From: Kouleothrix aurantiaca
GTDB taxonomy: Bacteria; Chloroflexota; Chloroflexia; Chloroflexales; Roseiflexaceae
Reading direction: 5' to 3'
NCBI GenBank assembly: GCA_001399705.1
Contig: LJCR01000195.1
Span: forward strand, 1-5,429
Length of the DNA stretch: 5,429 nucleotides
Below, in pieces: positions 1 to 5,289 of the stretch; position 1 is the first letter of the stretch; each line of letters starts with the position of its first letter. The notes under the pieces are model-generated. The model was not told the DNA's origin. It made no database searches and worked only from the letters and a program-made list of their open reading frames with translations. The position numbers and the translations under genes are program-made.

Positions 1-44
1 CCTTCCGGCTCGATCGCATTCAGGCCCTGCGGTTGGCGAGCTAG
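1..44 (+). CDS. C-terminal end of a possible WYL-domain protein (partial)
   Basis: The plus-strand frame starting at base 3 reads FRLDRIQALRLAS and ends in TAG at 42-44. The string FRLDRI followed by a short hydrophobic strand is typical of the last beta strand of WYL domains, which occur in ligand-responsive transcription regulators and are common next to defence genes. Only 13 residues are visible, so this rests on one short motif. If correct, the protein ends right at the WYL domain and lacks the WCX extension that usually follows. The start lies outside the window. Confidence 0.35.
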   Translation, partial: FRLDRIQALRLAS

Positions 45-68
45 GCGCGCTTGGCCGTGCTAATTTGA

Positions 69-199
69 GCTCAGGCCGCGTGGCCGCTCACAACTTCGCC
101 CCTGCCTCTCTTTGAGACCAGGTCGCTCGGGCCGCGTGGCCGCCCACAACTTCGCCCCTGCCTCTCTTTGAGCGCTGGTCGCTCAGGCCGCGTGGCCGC
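69..199. repeat. 56-bp tandem repeat, about 2.3 copies
   Basis: Copies begin at 69, 125 and 181, an exact 56-bp period. The first 48 bases of copies 1 and 2 differ at only two positions. They are followed by an 8-base variable part (117-124 against 173-180). Copy 3 keeps only the first 19 bases, which contain the near-palindrome GGCCGCGTGGCC, then diverges. The period is not a multiple of three, so the array is unlikely to encode protein repeats. The near-constant unit and the 8-base variable part rule out a CRISPR array. It sits between the stop of the left-edge gene and a terminase remnant. Confidence 0.85.
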
Positions 200-420
200 C
201 GGGGGCTTCCCGCTCCGTGCCCGCAGACTCCGACGACGTTATCGCCGCCACACTCTCAGATGCAGCCCACCGTCGCATAGCGCTATAGCCTGCCTTGCAG
301 CCGCGTCCGCTCAAAGCGTAGTAGCTCCCCTAGCTGCCCCGCGTCGTTGAGTATCCGAAAGCTCCCCTGTTCCATCCCCAGCGCCAAATCGTCGATAATC
401 TCCTTCTTCGGCGAGACTAC
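183..420 (-). pseudogene. Remnant of a phage terminase large subunit, C-terminal part
   Basis: Reading leftward from 420 gives 45 codons to a TAG at 283-285. They contain KKEIIDDLALGMEQGSFRIL, then LNDAGQLGELLRFERTRLQG. This is the pattern of the terminase nuclease domain just before its metal-binding loop (K..LI..L...E.G...I.ND...L.EL..FE..R). The expected next segment, RY.AP.G.HDD, is missing. In another frame AMRRWAASESV follows, resembling the helix after that loop, and it runs to a TGA at 183-185 inside the third repeat copy. No start codon or ATPase domain is present. The frame begins right beside the stop of the response regulator (417-419), so an insertion or deletion junction probably lies near 420. 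The family assignment comes from pattern memory and is moderate. Confidence 0.45.
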
Positions 421-1022
421 TCATGTGTCTTGCAGGCTTCGCGAAGCAGCTTGCGCGCCTGTAGCACCTCGCGGGCCGGCGTAGGAAAGCGACCGCAGTA
501 CTTGTCGAGCCACATCAGCGCGCGCTCAACCTTATCTGCAGGTGGCGGAACGCTGGGTTCTGCCATTTGCTGCGCCTGCTCTAGCAGGAGATCGCCACTC
601 TGGCGTTGTGCTCGAATCCACGAGCGATCGGGCAAGGGGGCAACCTCGCTTGCGATCGCCTGCTGCATACGCCGAGGCAGCGAGCGCACCATATCGGGGT
701 GTTTGCGGAGCGGCGGTACACAGCCCAACTCCAACAGCATCGGCCAGGACTGCTCGTGTGCGCTGAATGGCAGGATTGGAACGTGTGGCGCAATCGTGCG
801 GATCTGCACGGCGGCCAGGTTGCCGTCCATGCAGGGCATGGCAATATCCAGAACCACCAAGCGCAACTGCGCGGCGTGCTGGTGTGCCAGCGCGACACCC
901 GCAACTCCATCACGTGCCCAAACGCACTGATAGCCTGGAAATGTTCGCTCAGCCAGGCGCATCAGCGAGTGCCCCAGCAATGCATCATCATCGATGATCA
1001 GGACAATATGTGGTGGAATCAT
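417..1022 (-). CDS. Response regulator, receiver domain with a short uncharacterised C-terminal tail
   Basis: Phosphoacceptor protein of a two-component system, expected to take phosphate from the adjacent kinase. Starting at ATG 1022 gives 201 residues. The receiver domain fills about residues 4-125: acidic triad DDD 11-13, phospho-acceptor D59 in LVVLDIAMPCMDG, the conserved hydroxyl S87 in ILPFSAHE and the conserved lysine K107 in PLRKHPD. Residues 134-201 look helical and charged, with a proline-rich linker (SVPPPADK). They match no DNA-binding, GGDEF or other output domain I know, so the output is unknown and may be protein-protein contact. A TTG at 1088 would add 22 residues, but that extension is not domain-like and abuts a hairpin, so ATG 1022 is preferred although its ribosome site is weak (AAGAAA). 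It lies downstream of the kinase, same strand, gap about 150 bp. Confidence 0.85.
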   Translation of the reverse strand: MIPPHIVLIIDDDALLGHSLMRLAERTFPGYQCVWARDGVAGVALAHQHAAQLRLVVLDIAMPCMDGNLAAVQIRTIAPHVPILPFSAHEQSWPMLLELGCVPPLRKHPDMVRSLPRRMQQAIASEVAPLPDRSWIRAQRQSGDLLLEQAQQMAEPSVPPPADKVERALMWLDKYCGRFPTPAREVLQARKLLREACKTHE

Positions 1023-1087
1023 GATTTTCTTGCTAATCTCGTGCGCGTGAGCGCGCAGGGAATAGGGACTAGGGTTTAGTGAGAACA

Positions 1088-1116
1088 ATGCAGAAACTCT
1101 TCTTTGCTTTCTGCAT
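1088..1116 (-). other. Hairpin between kinase and response regulator
   Basis: ATGCAGAAA at 1088-1096 and TTTCTGCAT at 1108-1116 form a perfect 9-bp stem with an 11-base loop. It lies in the gap between the two-component genes, and a second 6-bp stem (GCAGCT 1138-1143 with AGCTGC 1152-1157) lies between it and the kinase stop. On the minus strand the stem is followed by TGTTCTC, only a weak T-run, so it is at best a partial terminator or mRNA-stability element setting the kinase to regulator ratio. Confidence 0.4.
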
Positions 1117-1174
1117 CGTTTTCTTGATACTGCCCTGGCAGCTGAACGGAAAGCTGCACAAGCAGTCTTGCTCG

Positions 1175-1888
1175 TCAGCCCAAGTCTCGCTCCTCGTCAA
1201 TAGGACGACATGGGAGGTCAATTGTCACGGTCGTGCCGTGTCCCAGACAGCTTTCGACCTGAATATTTCCACCGTGCTGCTGAATGATCGCGGCGCAGTT
1301 TGCAAGCCCGAGACCTGAGCCACGACCAGGCGTCTTGGTGGTAAAGCATGGCTCGAACATCCGCGCCTGGGTCGCTGCGTCCATACCCAGACCGGTATCG
1401 CTGATGCTCAGCCGCACGTACGCGCCAGCCTTCCTGGCATCCGGCAGCGGCATTGCAGTATCAGCGGCCAGATTCGTTGTGCTGATCTGGAGCTGCCCAC
1501 CACCCGGCATCGCAGCGCGCGCGTTGATTACTACGTTCAGAACGACCTGCTCCAGCTGGCTCGCATCCCCCCAAACCAGCGCGATCTCTGGCGCAAGTGC
1601 CAGAGCAACGGTGATGTTCGGCCCGAGCAAGCGCTCAATAAAATGTGCGAGCTGCCGAACCAGGGCGTTCAGACCAAGGGCGCGGGGCGCAAAGGGCAGC
1701 GGCTGTGTGAGCGTGCGCAGCTGACCAATGAGCGTCGCGGCCTGGCTCGTCGCATGGCTGATCGACGCCAGATCGCGATAGAGCTCGTGGTCTGGTGACA
1801 GCATCTGCATATCGAGGGCAATAATACTCGCAATGCCGGTCAAGAGGTTATTGAGGTCATGCGCCAGCATCGCAGTCATATCGCTCAT
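1175..1888 (-). CDS. Sensorless histidine kinase (HisKA-like plus HATPase_c)
   Basis: Autophosphorylating kinase of a two-component pair. Counting from the longer ATG at 1897, the H-box is AHDLNNLLTGI with H13 as phospho-acceptor. The ATP-binding domain has the N-box (NVVINARAAM, N121 and N125), G1 box DTGLG (167-171), F-box (FEPCFTTK, 181-188), G2 box GRGSGLGL (191-198) and G3 box GHGTT (219-223). GGAG at 1898-1901 directly abuts the ATG at 1897 but lies 9 bases from the ATG at 1888 (MSDMTAML), so 1888 is the likely start and gives 237 residues. An in-frame TGA lies nine codons upstream of 1897, so there is no hidden sensor, PAS or membrane segment. The protein must be cytosolic and take its signal through a partner or by direct contact. 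The response regulator follows downstream on the same strand. Confidence 0.9.
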   Translation of the reverse strand: MSDMTAMLAHDLNNLLTGIASIIALDMQMLSPDHELYRDLASISHATSQAATLIGQLRTLTQPLPFAPRALGLNALVRQLAHFIERLLGPNITVALALAPEIALVWGDASQLEQVVLNVVINARAAMPGGGQLQISTTNLAADTAMPLPDARKAGAYVRLSISDTGLGMDAATQARMFEPCFTTKTPGRGSGLGLANCAAIIQQHGGNIQVESCLGHGTTVTIDLPCRPIDEERDLG

Positions 1889-2052
1889 GTTTTTCATCTC
1901 CGGACGAGTGGTTCGTGTTCATGGATGACTTGGCACTGCGTTGGGGGCGCCGAGCAACCGCTTCCTGCGCTTCGCTATGGTGTTCACACGCTGATCTTGG
2001 TTCGGATGTCGTGCTGATTCTTTGTTCCGTATGCGACTCACATTCGTTGTGT

Positions 2053-2075
2053 CCAGGCACTATGCCACAGCCTGG
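2053..2075 (-). other. Small inverted repeat in the leader of the kinase operon
   Basis: CCAGGC at 2053-2058 and GCCTGG at 2070-2075 are a perfect 6-bp inverted repeat with an 11-base loop. It lies between the proposed extended -10 box and the kinase start, so it could be a leader hairpin or an operator. It is short enough to arise by chance. Confidence 0.25.
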
Positions 2076-2089
2076 CGATGGTCACAGCG

Positions 2090-2098
2090 AGTATATCA
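2090..2098 (-). promoter_or_regulatory. Candidate extended -10 promoter for the two-component operon
   Basis: On the minus strand 2098-2090 reads TGATATACT: a TG-N extension followed by the -10 hexamer TATACT. The matching -35 position is poor, as is usual for extended -10 promoters. Transcription would start near 2083 and leave a leader of about 195 bases before the kinase. No better promoter is seen closer to the gene. Confidence 0.35.
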
Positions 2099-2120
2099 AA
2101 GAAGTGTCGGGCGTATAGAT

Positions 2121-2283
2121 ATGTTTCTTGGCTGTTTTATAACTAAATTACTCCTATCCATCCTTATATTGCATCAAATCTTGATATATCGTACAAATTT
2201 CAATACACTTCTTATTGATTGTACGATATAGACTGAAAACGTAGGTAAGACAGCCAAGCGTAGAACATTGAATAGATGCAATA
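2121..2283. other. AT-rich block with nested and crossing inverted repeats (possible structured RNA, att-like site or element remnant)
   Basis: No gene is recognised here. 2121-2240 is about 28% GC, far below its surroundings. Inverted repeats: (a) 2185-2196 with 2219-2230, 12 bp perfect (TATATCGTACAA), with an inner TCAATA (2200-2205) and TATTGA (2213-2218) around a 7-base loop; (b) 2127-2139 with 2246-2258, 12 of 13 paired (CTTGGCTGT core), the odd position being a G-U pair in RNA; (c) 2121-2125 with 2264-2268 (ATGTT/AACAT) extending b; (d) 2167-2175 with 2275-2283, 9 bp perfect (TATTGCATC). Pairs b and d cross, so as RNA they would form a pseudoknot or two alternative folds. As DNA the block could hold protein-binding sites, for example for the recombinase encoded about 280 bp to the right. 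Confidence 0.5.
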
Positions 2284-2399
2284 GTTCGTTGCTCCAGTAA
2301 CGGGTTAGGAATTTCCGTAAAATATAATGATCACACTCCTGGATTGAAACGACGGAACGCACGCGCAAGTACCCCTTCAGTTTCTCGTACGTTGCACAA

Positions 2400-2429
2400 T
2401 TGATGCAGATCGCGATTTTGCCCTACAAT
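2400..2429 (+). promoter_or_regulatory. Probable sigma70-type promoter of the recombinase gene
   Basis: TTGATG (2400-2405) and TACAAT (2424-2429) are separated by 18 bases, matching four of six -35 and five of six -10 consensus positions. Transcription would begin near 2436, giving a leader of about 120 bases. The -10 box is the right end of the left arm of a 15-bp inverted repeat, so a protein binding that arm would block this promoter. Confidence 0.45.
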
Positions 2430-2524
2430 GCGTGTTATATTTGAACATACCAATGCTCTCCTGAAAGCGGCGCTGTAGGCTGTTTGCGCGAGCGATTGAA
2501 AAATCCGGAATTATAGGGCAAAAT
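2415..2524. repeat. 15-bp inverted repeat (14 of 15) upstream of the recombinase
   Basis: ATTTTGCCCTACAAT at 2415-2429 is repeated in inverted orientation at 2510-2524 (ATTATAGGGCAAAAT) with one mismatch, the arms 80 bases apart. The left arm covers the -10 box of the recombinase promoter; the right arm lies in the leader. The left arm is upstream of the expected transcript start, so the pair should act as DNA sites (operator pair, looping, or recombinase arm sites), not as an RNA stem. A smaller symmetric GGCAA-AA-TTGCC overlaps the right arm at 2517-2528. Confidence 0.6.
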
Positions 2525-2558
2525 TGCCTGGACAGGTTTTCTGCTGCGTGGAGCTCCC

Positions 2559-3458
2559 ATGACAACCATCGCCGACACGCTTGATCTGTTTATCGCCGAG
2601 CTGGAGCACTGTCGGTTCCGCCCCAACACGTGCATTGCCTACGGCTCCGATCTGAAGCAGGCAGCGCAGCACCTAGCAGGCCCGCTTGATCAGATCAGTC
2701 TGGAGCAGATTGACACATTTCTGGCAGCTGGTGACGCGTCGCCTGCAACGATCGCCCGACGGGCAGCGAGTCTGAAACGGTTCTTCGGATGGGCGAAGAG
2801 GCAGGGTCTGTGCGCAGCCAACCCGATGAGCGATCGGGAGACACCTCGGAGAGCCACGCGGCGGCTGCCGCGCCCAGTCGAGCGTCGGAGTGACCTTGCG
2901 ACTATTGATGCGGCGATTGCTGCAGCGCCGAAGCCGTACCGCCTGATCTTCACGCTGCTGCGCGAGACTGGCATGCGCATTGGCGAAGTGCTGGCGCTGA
3001 ACTTCGATGACGTGCTGCTTGAGCCAGGGCGCGAAGGGCTGCGCATTCGCGAACCGAAAAACGGCAGTGAGCGGATTGCGCCGCTGGGCGCAAACGCAAC
3101 GCCAAAGAGTCTGCGCGGTCTGCGCGCGTGGCTGAAGGAGCGTGCAGTCCAGCCAGGCTATAGCCCGCTCTTTCGCTCCAACCGTGGAACGCGCGTCGCC
3201 TATGCATCGGCGCACTACCAATGGACGCAGCTCTGTGTGCGAACTGGATTAGCGGACGAGGTTGATGGCACACCACAGCCCCGGTACACGCTCCACCAGC
3301 TTCGGCATACGCGAGGCACGGAGCTGGTGCGGCAGGGGCAGCCCCTGGAGATTGTCCAGCGCGTGTTGGGGCATCGCGATATTCGCTCGACCCAGGGCTA
3401 TGCCGAGCTGGATCACCAGCAGGTGCGTGAGGCGCTGGAGCAGGGCAGCCGGCGGTAG
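2559..3458 (+). CDS. Tyrosine recombinase / integrase (XerC/XerD type)
   Basis: A 299-residue site-specific recombinase that would cut and rejoin DNA through a 3'-phosphotyrosine at paired core sites, serving integration, excision or resolution. The N-terminal SAM-like core-binding domain spans about residues 1-85 (DTLDLFIAELE, TIARRAASLKRFFGWA). The catalytic domain spans about 108-292 with all active-site residues: R140 in TGMRIGE, K167 in EPKNGS on the beta hairpin, H246 and R249 in LHQLRHTRGTEL, H272 in VLGHRD, and the nucleophile Y281 in STQGYAELD. Length is normal for the short XerC/D-like class. The start ATG 2559 has GGAG at 2550-2553, five bases away. No arm-binding N-terminal domain is present, unlike lambda-type integrases. 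It has its own promoter and converges on the Fic gene. It could be mobile-element-borne or a resolvase; the chromosomal XerCD pair would not normally be solitary beside pseudogenes. Confidence 0.93.
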   Translation: MTTIADTLDLFIAELEHCRFRPNTCIAYGSDLKQAAQHLAGPLDQISLEQIDTFLAAGDASPATIARRAASLKRFFGWAKRQGLCAANPMSDRETPRRATRRLPRPVERRSDLATIDAAIAAAPKPYRLIFTLLRETGMRIGEVLALNFDDVLLEPGREGLRIREPKNGSERIAPLGANATPKSLRGLRAWLKERAVQPGYSPLFRSNRGTRVAYASAHYQWTQLCVRTGLADEVDGTPQPRYTLHQLRHTRGTELVRQGQPLEIVQRVLGHRDIRSTQGYAELDHQQVREALEQGSRR

Positions 3459-3589
3459 AGCGGTTTTGGTCTCTCGCTCTGGCAGGCACTCAGCACGTCG
3501 ATCCATCTCCAGTCGACCGCTGCAGTGCAGCTTGCCTCCTTGCTCGATCCTGTCCGCCGCCGCGCCTGGGCGGGAAGACGAATGTGCCG

Positions 3590-3630
3590 CAGCAAGGCAG
3601 CTGTTCTCCTCTTTCGTTACTGCCTTGCTG
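3590..3630. terminator. Bidirectional hairpin between convergent recombinase and Fic genes
   Basis: CAGCAAGGCAG at 3590-3600 and CTGCCTTGCTG at 3620-3630 form a perfect 11-bp stem with a 19-base loop. The right arm encodes the final ARQ of the Fic protein and the loop carries its TAA stop. It is placed to end transcription of both convergent genes, but there is no T-run on either side, so Rho-independent termination is uncertain. Confidence 0.4.
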
Positions 3631-4591
3631 GATTGCGTCGCGGTCGCCCGCGCGGCACGGTGCCTTCGGCGACTTCCTGCTGATAGCGGCGCACCGCTGC
3701 CTCGCTTGTATACCAACGCCCGCCGCGCTTCTGCCCGCCGATACGCCCTTCCCGCAGGAGCCAACCCAGGTAGTCAGCGTCGATCTCGCACACATCTGCC
3801 ACCTCGCGCAGCGTGCGTTGCATCTGGTCGGGCACGGCTGCACAGGCCTCCAAAAACATGTTCAGCCCGGCCTCGACCGCGCTCCCAATCACGTTGACTA
3901 GCGCACTGTACTGGTGATGGTGCGCCTGCTCAAGCGCGCTGATGTAGCGTGGCCGACGCCCAGCGAGCAGCAGCGTCGCCGGGTAGCCGTCACGCATGAG
4001 CTGCAAATTCAGCAGCAGCCGCGCCGTACGCCCATTGCCGTCGAGAAACGGGTGAATAGCCAGAAACATCTCATGCGTCAGCGCCGCGCGGATAATCGGC
4101 TCGTAGGTGTGCCCTTCGGTCGCGATCCAGGCTACCAGGTCACGCATCAGCTGCGGCACCTGCGAATAGTGCGGCGGGCGGAACTCCGAGCCACTGATGA
4201 ACACAGCACCTGTTCGGTAGTGACCGGGCGTATCCACCAGGTCGCGCAGTGCCAGGGCATGCAGCGCGCAGATCGCCGTCTCGTCGAGTGCCGCGTGATC
4301 GCGCGCCAAATCGAGCAGCAGCCTGTAGGCATCGGCATGGTGCCGTGCCTCCAAGTGCTCGCGCATCGTGTGCCCGCCGATCGTCACGCCATGCTCAATC
4401 ACGAGTTGCGTCTCGCTCAGATCGAGCGTGTTGCCTTCGATCGCGTTTGAGTGGTAGGTCAGCCGCACCCGCAAATCTGCGTACAGCTTGGTCACAATCG
4501 CCGGTGGCAGCGGGCGCTGCAGGTCGAGCGCAGCTTTTTTTTCCTCAAGTCGGCGCGCAAGGCGCGGGTCGAGATGGATAGCGAATGTCAT
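3617..4591 (-). CDS. Fic-domain AMP-transferase with C-terminal helix-turn-helix
   Basis: Fic enzymes transfer AMP, usually from ATP, to a hydroxyl side chain of a target protein. This 324-residue protein has the class II layout. A Fic_N-type region holds the inhibitory-helix motif SNAIEGN (S48 to N54; S/T-x-x-x-E-G, E52 being the residue that blocks productive ATP binding). The Fic fold has the full active-site motif HPFLDGNGRTAR at 180-191, with catalytic H180 and phosphate-binding GNGR (185-188). Residues about 126-143 (RTGAVFISGSEFRPPH) form the substrate-docking flap. Residues about 259-306 (TLREVADVCEIDADYLGWLL, then GGRWYTSEAAVRRY) resemble an excisionase/MerR-like winged HTH, so it probably binds DNA. 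No antitoxin gene is adjacent, as expected when the inhibitory helix is in cis. The ATG at 4591 has only a weak ribosome site (AAGTG). The promoter region carries a symmetric operator-like repeat, suggesting self-repression. Confidence 0.92.
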   Translation of the reverse strand: MTFAIHLDPRLARRLEEKKAALDLQRPLPPAIVTKLYADLRVRLTYHSNAIEGNTLDLSETQLVIEHGVTIGGHTMREHLEARHHADAYRLLLDLARDHAALDETAICALHALALRDLVDTPGHYRTGAVFISGSEFRPPHYSQVPQLMRDLVAWIATEGHTYEPIIRAALTHEMFLAIHPFLDGNGRTARLLLNLQLMRDGYPATLLLAGRRPRYISALEQAHHHQYSALVNVIGSAVEAGLNMFLEACAAVPDQMQRTLREVADVCEIDADYLGWLLREGRIGGQKRGGRWYTSEAAVRRYQQEVAEGTVPRGRPRRNPARQ

Positions 4592-4601
4592 AGCACTTCA
4601 T

Positions 4602-4643
4602 AATCATCACGGATTATGTATTATAGCAGAAACCGTGATGATT
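4602..4643 (-). promoter_or_regulatory. fic promoter bracketed by an 11-bp inverted repeat (likely operator pair)
   Basis: AATCATCACGG (4602-4612) and CCGTGATGATT (4633-4643) are perfect 11-bp inverted arms 20 bases apart, so equivalent points are about three helical turns apart. Between them, on the minus strand, lies TGCTATAAT (4628-4620), a consensus extended -10 box. The right arm covers the spacer and -35 side; the left arm covers the expected start point. A dimeric protein holding both arms would occlude RNA polymerase. The HTH at the C-terminus of the Fic protein is the obvious candidate. Confidence 0.6.
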
Positions 4644-4702
4644 TTGGCACGAGCGGCGTGTATCACCGTACCTTTGTGAATCATACGGGTCCAAGGCTTT
4701 GA

Positions 4703-5210
4703 GCGGACGTATTTATCGAGCGCGCGATCGGTGCCGCGCGGAACAGTGGACAGGCTCCCGCCGACCGTTGTGCTGAGATCAGCACAATGGCCACGATTGG
4801 TTCCGGCGCACGTCGCAAAACCAAAGAGTATCAGCGCTCGCCCTACGCCTGCTACCTGAGTATCCAGAACGCCGATCCAGAGAAGGAGATTGTCGCGCTC
4901 GGACAGACATACTTCGCAGTGCAGACGCGCCGGCAGGACGTTGCGGAGGCTGAGGCGCTGGCCGGGCTGAACGAAGAGCAGCGTCGGCTGTACCTGCGCG
5001 GCCAGCTTGCGGATCACATCCTCGACTACACGGGCGCGACCGAGCTGGCAGCAAACCTGTTTCGCGCGACCCAAGAAGAGCATCAAGGAGCTTGAGGCGG
5101 AGGAGCGCAAGCGGCTGCGTCAGCGCGCGGCTGATTCGTCGCCACAGTTGCCTCTATTCGAAGACTTGGAAGGATCCGATCTGCTGCCGAGCGAGGACCG
5201 AGCACGATGA
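4703..5210 (+). pseudogene. dinD: dinD-like gene (DNA-damage-inducible protein D), multiply deleted and frameshifted
   Basis: DinD-type similarity starts upstream of any start codon: from 4703 the frame reads VFIERAIGAARNSGQAPAD, then EISTMATIGSGARRKTKEYQ, PYACYLSIQNADPEKEI and ALGQTYFAVQTRRQD, the hallmark centre of the family. At about 5017 the frame passes straight from GQLADH to ILDYTGATELAANLFRATQ, skipping the middle of the family sequence in frame. After RATQ, at about 5075, a second deletion shifts the frame: the original frame stops at 5095, while KSIKELEAEERKRLRQR and QLPLFEDLEG, the usual C-terminal end, continue in the next frame to TGA 5208-5210. Upstream, an in-frame TGA at 4700 and lost similarity show that the N-terminus is gone. 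About 170 codons remain against roughly 270-290 in intact members. The E. coli member is SOS-induced and acts on RecA. An ATG at 4787 could give a 102-residue product, but it is probably non-functional. Confidence 0.85.
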
Positions 5211-5289
5211 GCGATCGCAATTGCGCGCATAGGCATCCCAGCTGCCGTGCAGATCGGTCGCGCGCAAGACCGCGCTGTGACTCAGTCTA

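Noticed and set aside
1857..2060. Minus-strand open frame overlapping the kinase start, possible lost sensor domain
   Set aside because: It is in another frame and rich in H, S, E and R with no domain pattern. The kinase frame itself has a stop nine codons upstream of ATG 1897.
2022..2231. Plus-strand open frame of 69 codons with a hydrophobic stretch
   Set aside because: The hydrophobicity comes from the AT-rich repeat block. There is no convincing ribosome site or family pattern.
2341..2350. GGATTGAAAC, resembling the end of some CRISPR repeats
   Set aside because: It occurs once, with no second copy at repeat-spacer distance and no cas gene in the window.
2673..3489. Long minus-strand open frames opposite the recombinase
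   Set aside because: Shadows of a clearly functional gene with all catalytic motifs. Their translations are rich in R, A, P and S with no family pattern.
3519..3531. Palindrome GCTGCAGTGCAGC in the gap after the recombinase
   Set aside because: Short and without a T-run. The 11-bp stem at 3590-3630 is the better terminator candidate.
3459..3616. Possible extra gene or remnant between the recombinase and fic
   Set aside because: No frame on either strand shows a recognisable protein pattern. Only the two symmetric elements stand out.
4768..4787. Perfect 9-bp palindrome TTGTGCTGA-GA-TCAGCACAA just before the ATG at 4787, looking like an SOS-type operator of dinD
   Set aside because: DinD-like coding similarity runs straight through it (frame from 4703), so it lies inside the old gene and the ATG is an internal methionine. 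The symmetry is probably chance.
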